Shown piece after piece: positions 60,701-64,000 of a stretch of DNA of 64,000 bases. This DNA is from Rhododendron vialii (lineage: Eukaryota; Streptophyta; Magnoliopsida; Ericales; Ericaceae). Under the pieces are notes generated by a model. That model worked only from the letters and a program-made list of their open reading frames with translations. It was not told the origin of the DNA and ran no database searches. The stretch spans positions 25,299,501 to 25,363,500 of the forward strand of contig NC_080568.1 of the NCBI RefSeq assembly GCF_030253575.1, read 5' to 3'. The position numbers were made by a program, and so were the translations under genes. Positions within the stretch are counted from its first letter, which is position 1. Each line of letters opens with the position of its first letter.

Positions 60701-63700
60701 TTGTCAATTGTTTTACCTGCAATAAGATATGAGTTATCGATGTCGAGTGTTGATCCAACCACTGTCTTGTACCAATCACACAAACACACATATTTGTATT
60801 GATTGTTCCCATTCAGTTACCATGTTGACGCAGGACAATTGGCCCTCCGTTTTGTTCGCAATGGCTGGTGGAGTGGTCCTTAGCCTTGGAAACCTCTGTA
60901 GTCAATATGCATGGGCCTTTGTTGGGATATCAGTGACTGAGGTGATCACTTCAAGCATAACTGTTGTTGTAGGTATTGTCTTCTTAATGTAAATAACCTA
61001 CAAACTCATTTCTTCCCACGACTACTTTTGTAAATATATTGCATGGCATGAATTGAAATTTTACATAAAATCTTGTAACAGGCACAACAGCGAACTACTT
61101 CTTGGACGACAAAATCAATAAAGCTGCAATTCTATTCCCTGGTGTTGGATGCTTCTTGATTGCAGTTAGTCTTGGCTCTTGTGTTCATGCTTCTAATGTG
61201 GCTGATAATAAAGCAAAGCTCGGTAGCTTGCCAGATGATTACAAAGCTGCGTAAGGGCATATCTCTGAGTACTAGACAATTTTATAGAACCATGGTTACA
61301 TGGCGAGTGCTTTTTGTGTGTCTTGTGTTGTTTTTCATACCAATTGAAATTACTTCACCCAAGTCAAATAGTTTTATGTTATACCCCTTGTTTAATTGTT
61401 CGTTGGTTGTGTTGATGCCACTGTTACTGGAGTGCTTGCCTTCATCGACATAACTGAGCAGCAGATACTCTCTGTCATGAAGTGGATAACAGCAACTGAA
61501 ATATTAAGATGTGAATATTCATCTTTTGTAATGCAGATCATAATTATCAGATCTCAAATTTGGGATAAAGTCAATATTTTTGTGCATTAGAAATTTTTTT
61601 AGTTTGATTTATCTCGACTCATTCTATGGATTTATATAAACATTATCAGCCACCAAACACTGCCTTATTCGTGAAGCACCGGTCTCTTTTTTGGTTTTTA
61701 TGTTTTATGCTTACTTTTGTCGAATTATAATATGTTTCCAGCAGTATAAGTTTCAGAAGAATAGTAATTGCATTGGCTTTTTTTAAGTTATTCTACTCCA
61801 TTATTCCAAAGCATTGACGTTAAATCAAAAATGAATCCTTGCCAGGGCTGCAGATGTTTCTGTGTCTAAAGAAACACATCCAGACATAGGTACGAAACTC
61901 TAGGTGTGAATTCTGTATCAAAACTTGTGTCTCATTTCATTTGATAGACTGACATTTGATGATATCTCGTCCTCCAATTGAATGTGATATATAGTTGGAA
62001 CAAAGGACCCGGAGAGAGGAACTGGTACTGCAGACAAGACAAAATTTGGGAGTGCTGACTTTCTTATAGGGCTTGAGAACCGAAGAGCAATTAAGGTTTA
62101 TCTGCAGTTTTTTGGTAGATTGCTTTTTGTTTAGTGTCCTTTCTACTTCCCTAAAGCAGATACTTAACAACCCTGCTACTCTTAGAAATCTCTGACCTAA
62201 TTTTTTTTTTATTATCCCTTACACAAACAATCACCAGTATGCTATCATGTTTGGAATTGTCAGTTTTTTAATGATTTTACCCTCCCTCTCCACAATTCCA
62301 TTTGGGATGTTACATACCATTTGTGCAGTGGACAAAATTTGGTGTCATTTCTGTTTTACCCTTCTCATTTGAATTTCAAACTCCAATTTCTTGTATTTTT
62401 GTCGTCACTTTGTCTCCATAATTAGTTGGATTCCCGAAATATTTCTCTACACAAATCAGGTAGTACGGATAGCATTTTTCTAGTTGCACATTTTACTGTG
62501 TATCAGTGGTGTGTGATGTCAATTAGGAGGACAGAGCATGCATGTAACGACCCGCTCCATCTTTGTACAATATTGTCCGCTTTAGACGCCCAAAGCCCAT
62601 AGACTTCCCAGTGAGGTCACCCATCCTTGGATTGTTCCAGGATGAGCACGCTTAAATGTGAAGTTCTTATGCGCTTTGGCCCGCTCTCACGGCTTTAAAA
62701 GGCCTTGTACAAGTAGGATGGATCTTTTCTTATGAACCATGACTTACCCCCTTCCGTCCGGACGCTTCCTGCAGTACCGTCGGCCAACGGAAAGCGGGGT
62801 GTCACAATCTACCCCCCTTAGGGATGCAACGTCCTCGTTGCACAGGCCCAGCAACCTTTCCCTGGTGGCCATGGTGTGGCACTTAGTTCTGTACAGCACA
62901 ATCAGTGTGCTCGTACCAGATTCTAGAGGTGGCCCCCACCATGTAGACCAGGGTTGTGCTCTGATACCATTTGTAACGACCCGCTCCATCTTTGTACAAT
63001 ATTGTCCGCTTTGGACGCCCAAAGCCCATAGACTTCCCAGTGAGGTCACCCATCCTTGGATTGCTCCAGGATGAGCACGCTTAACTGTGAAGTTCTTATG
63101 CGCTTTGGCCCGCCCTCACGGCTTTAAAAGGCCTTGTACAAGTAGGATGGATCTTTTCTTATAAACCATGACTTACCCCCTTCCGTCCGGACGCTTCCTG
63201 CAGTACCGTCGGCCAACGGAAAGCGGGGTGTCACAATGCACTTCCATTTTACCAGTTTAAAGCATGTCATACGCTGCTCGTTCAATATTATACGTAAACA
63301 TTCCCTGGAATATTTGTTGCACAGATGCATTAAATAATCCAGCAGTACCATAGAAATAGGTGACATGAACATGATACTGCTTGCAGGTGTTTGGGAAGAG
63401 CACTATGATTGGTCTGGCCATAACATTCTTTGCAGGATTATGCTTCTCTCTCTTCTCACCAGCATTCAACCTGGCAACCAATGACCAGTGGGACACCTTG
63501 AAAGATGGCGTCCCTCACTTAACCGTCTACACCGCTTTTTTCTACTTCTCTGTCTCTTGTTTCGTGCTTGCTGTCATTTTAAACGTCATATTCCTCTATC
63601 ACCCAGTATTGAACTTACCCAAATCATCGATAAGGGCTTATCTCACAGACTGGAATGGCAGAGGTTGGGCTTTTTTGGCTGGACTTGTTTGTGGGTTTGG

Positions 63701-63761
63701 GAATGGTCTTCAGTTCATGGGAGGCCAAGCTGCAGGGTATGCTGCTGCTGATGCGGTTCAG
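57747..63761 (+). CDS. Ureide permease (UPS family), 3' partial
   Basis: UPS proteins are plasma- or endomembrane proton-coupled transporters of allantoin, uracil and related compounds. Seven exons splice in frame: 57747-57758, 58567-58875, 60834-60972, 61082-61250, 61846-61889, 61995-62095 and 63387-63761. They give about 316 residues before the window ends. Membrane segments lie in AIVCMLLALFLLDTWPAIL, TNFLAALFIAFTF, SVLFAMAGGVVLSLGNL, EVITSSITVVVG, ILFPGVGCFLIAVSLGSC, MIGLAITFFAGLCFSLFSPA, SVSCFVLAVILNVIFLY and WAFLAGLVCGFGNGLQF. Family signatures are TLLERRGRLPQH, the long central hydrophilic loop, and VFGKST (Walker-A-like). The last 80-90 residues and the stop are outside the window. 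Exon 1 encodes only MSGM; it is inferred from its consensus donor and phase. From memory the Arabidopsis counterpart is UPS5 (At1g26440). Confidence 0.9.
58268..58402. mobile_element. Foldback MITE (GGAAACTGATTTTCGTGC family)
   Basis: The arms AAGGAAATTGATATTTGCGC and CACGAAAATCAGTTTCCTT, with the inner CTCCACTTTTTGCTGATGG and CCATCAGTAAAAAGTG, are inverted around GAAGTTACTAGTAACTTC. Length is 135 bp. It lies in the first intron of the permease gene, and a second copy lies at 33655-33775. Confidence 0.82.
62543..63235 (-). mobile_element. TRIM (miniature LTR retroelement), complete
   Basis: Two direct 264-bp LTRs (62543-62806 and 62972-63235) start TGTAACGACCC and end GGTGTCACA on the plus strand. 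Five mismatches are visible between them. Exact ATGCA duplications flank the element (62538-62542, 63236-63240). On the minus strand TGGTATCAGAGC (62958-62969), the tRNA-Met primer-binding site, follows the LTR after 2 bases, and a purine run AAGGGGGGTAG precedes the other LTR. The internal region is only 165 bp and non-coding. The element lies in permease intron 6, antisense to the gene. Confidence 0.95.
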
Positions 63762-64000
63762 GTTAGTCCGAACTTGTTGTCATTGATGATGAATGATGAC
63801 TTTGAGAGATGATGGAGTAACTTATAGAATCCAACTATATTGCACTCTTGATTTTATGGGCCCGGTTGTCCAAAAAGCCTTGTTTCGGCTTCTTTTTGTC
63901 CTAAGTGAACTTTTTCCCTCTTTTGGTCGATCTTTGTTACTTTTTGGATCATCTTGACTTGAGTGACTATATTGGAGAAAAAGAGAGGAAGAATTGTCCC
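63762..64000 (+). other. Permease intron 7, running off the window
   Basis: After the donor TTCAG|GTTAGT at 63762 no further exon is recognisable before the window ends. Confidence 0.7.

Noticed and set aside
61160-61453. 97-aa plus-strand frame
   Set aside because: A shifted frame across permease exon 4 and the following intron; the true frame is the conserved FPGVGCFLIAV one.
62739-63074. Overlapping frames of 111 and 101 aa on both strands
   Set aside because: They are inside the TRIM LTR and internal region, which is non-coding by structure.

Overview
The window is nuclear DNA from a flowering plant, most likely a eudicot. It has intron-rich genes with GT-AG (and two apparent GC-AG) introns, many (GA/CT)n and (CA)n microsatellites, and the usual plant repeats: Stowaway, hAT-like and Mutator-like elements, an L1 LINE tail, tRNA-derived SINEs and a TRIM retroelement. 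I cannot name the species. There are no organellar, bacterial or CRISPR features. All gene models below were built by hand from reading frames, splice sites and family knowledge.

Layout, left to right: (1) 840-2801 (+) a 14-3-3 protein lacking its first exon; (2) 5223-8034 (+) an S-locus-F-box-like F-box protein with a 5'UTR intron and an extra C-terminal exon; (3) 8989-11437 a block of transposons; (4) 11994-12975 (-) a T2-type ribonuclease with one intron; (5) 13.0-17.5 kb repeat-rich spacer; (6) 17575-22919 (-) a small EAF7/MRGBP-like protein; (7) 24560-32747 (-) a mitochondrial-type pentatricopeptide protein; (8) 32.8-39.3 kb repeat spacer; (9) 39381-43658 (+) a GPI-anchored X8 protein of the plasmodesmal callose-binding type; (10) 43.7-49.5 kb repeat spacer with a possible zinc-finger gene fragment; (11) 49550-55293 (-) a ten-exon alpha/beta hydrolase; (12) 57747-63761 (+) a ureide permease cut off by the window end.

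From memory, the order ureide permease - X8 - PPR - EAF7-like - 14-3-3 is the order of neighbouring Arabidopsis genes around At1g26440-At1g26480. The window would then be an ancestral eudicot block into which the F-box gene, the T2 RNase gene, the hydrolase and many transposons have been interposed. That comparison needs a database check. The most interesting biological possibility is the F-box/T2-RNase pair. An SLF-like F-box gene lies about 4 kb from a one-intron, net-basic T2 RNase, which is the gene combination of RNase-based self-incompatibility loci. The sequence alone does not show that it works as an S-locus.

Transposable elements with visible target-site duplications include a complete TRIM (62543-63235), two hAT-like elements, a foldback element and a Mutator-like element. 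A second Mutator-like copy sits inside a solo LTR in a hydrolase intron, and a short L1 insertion sits in a PPR intron.
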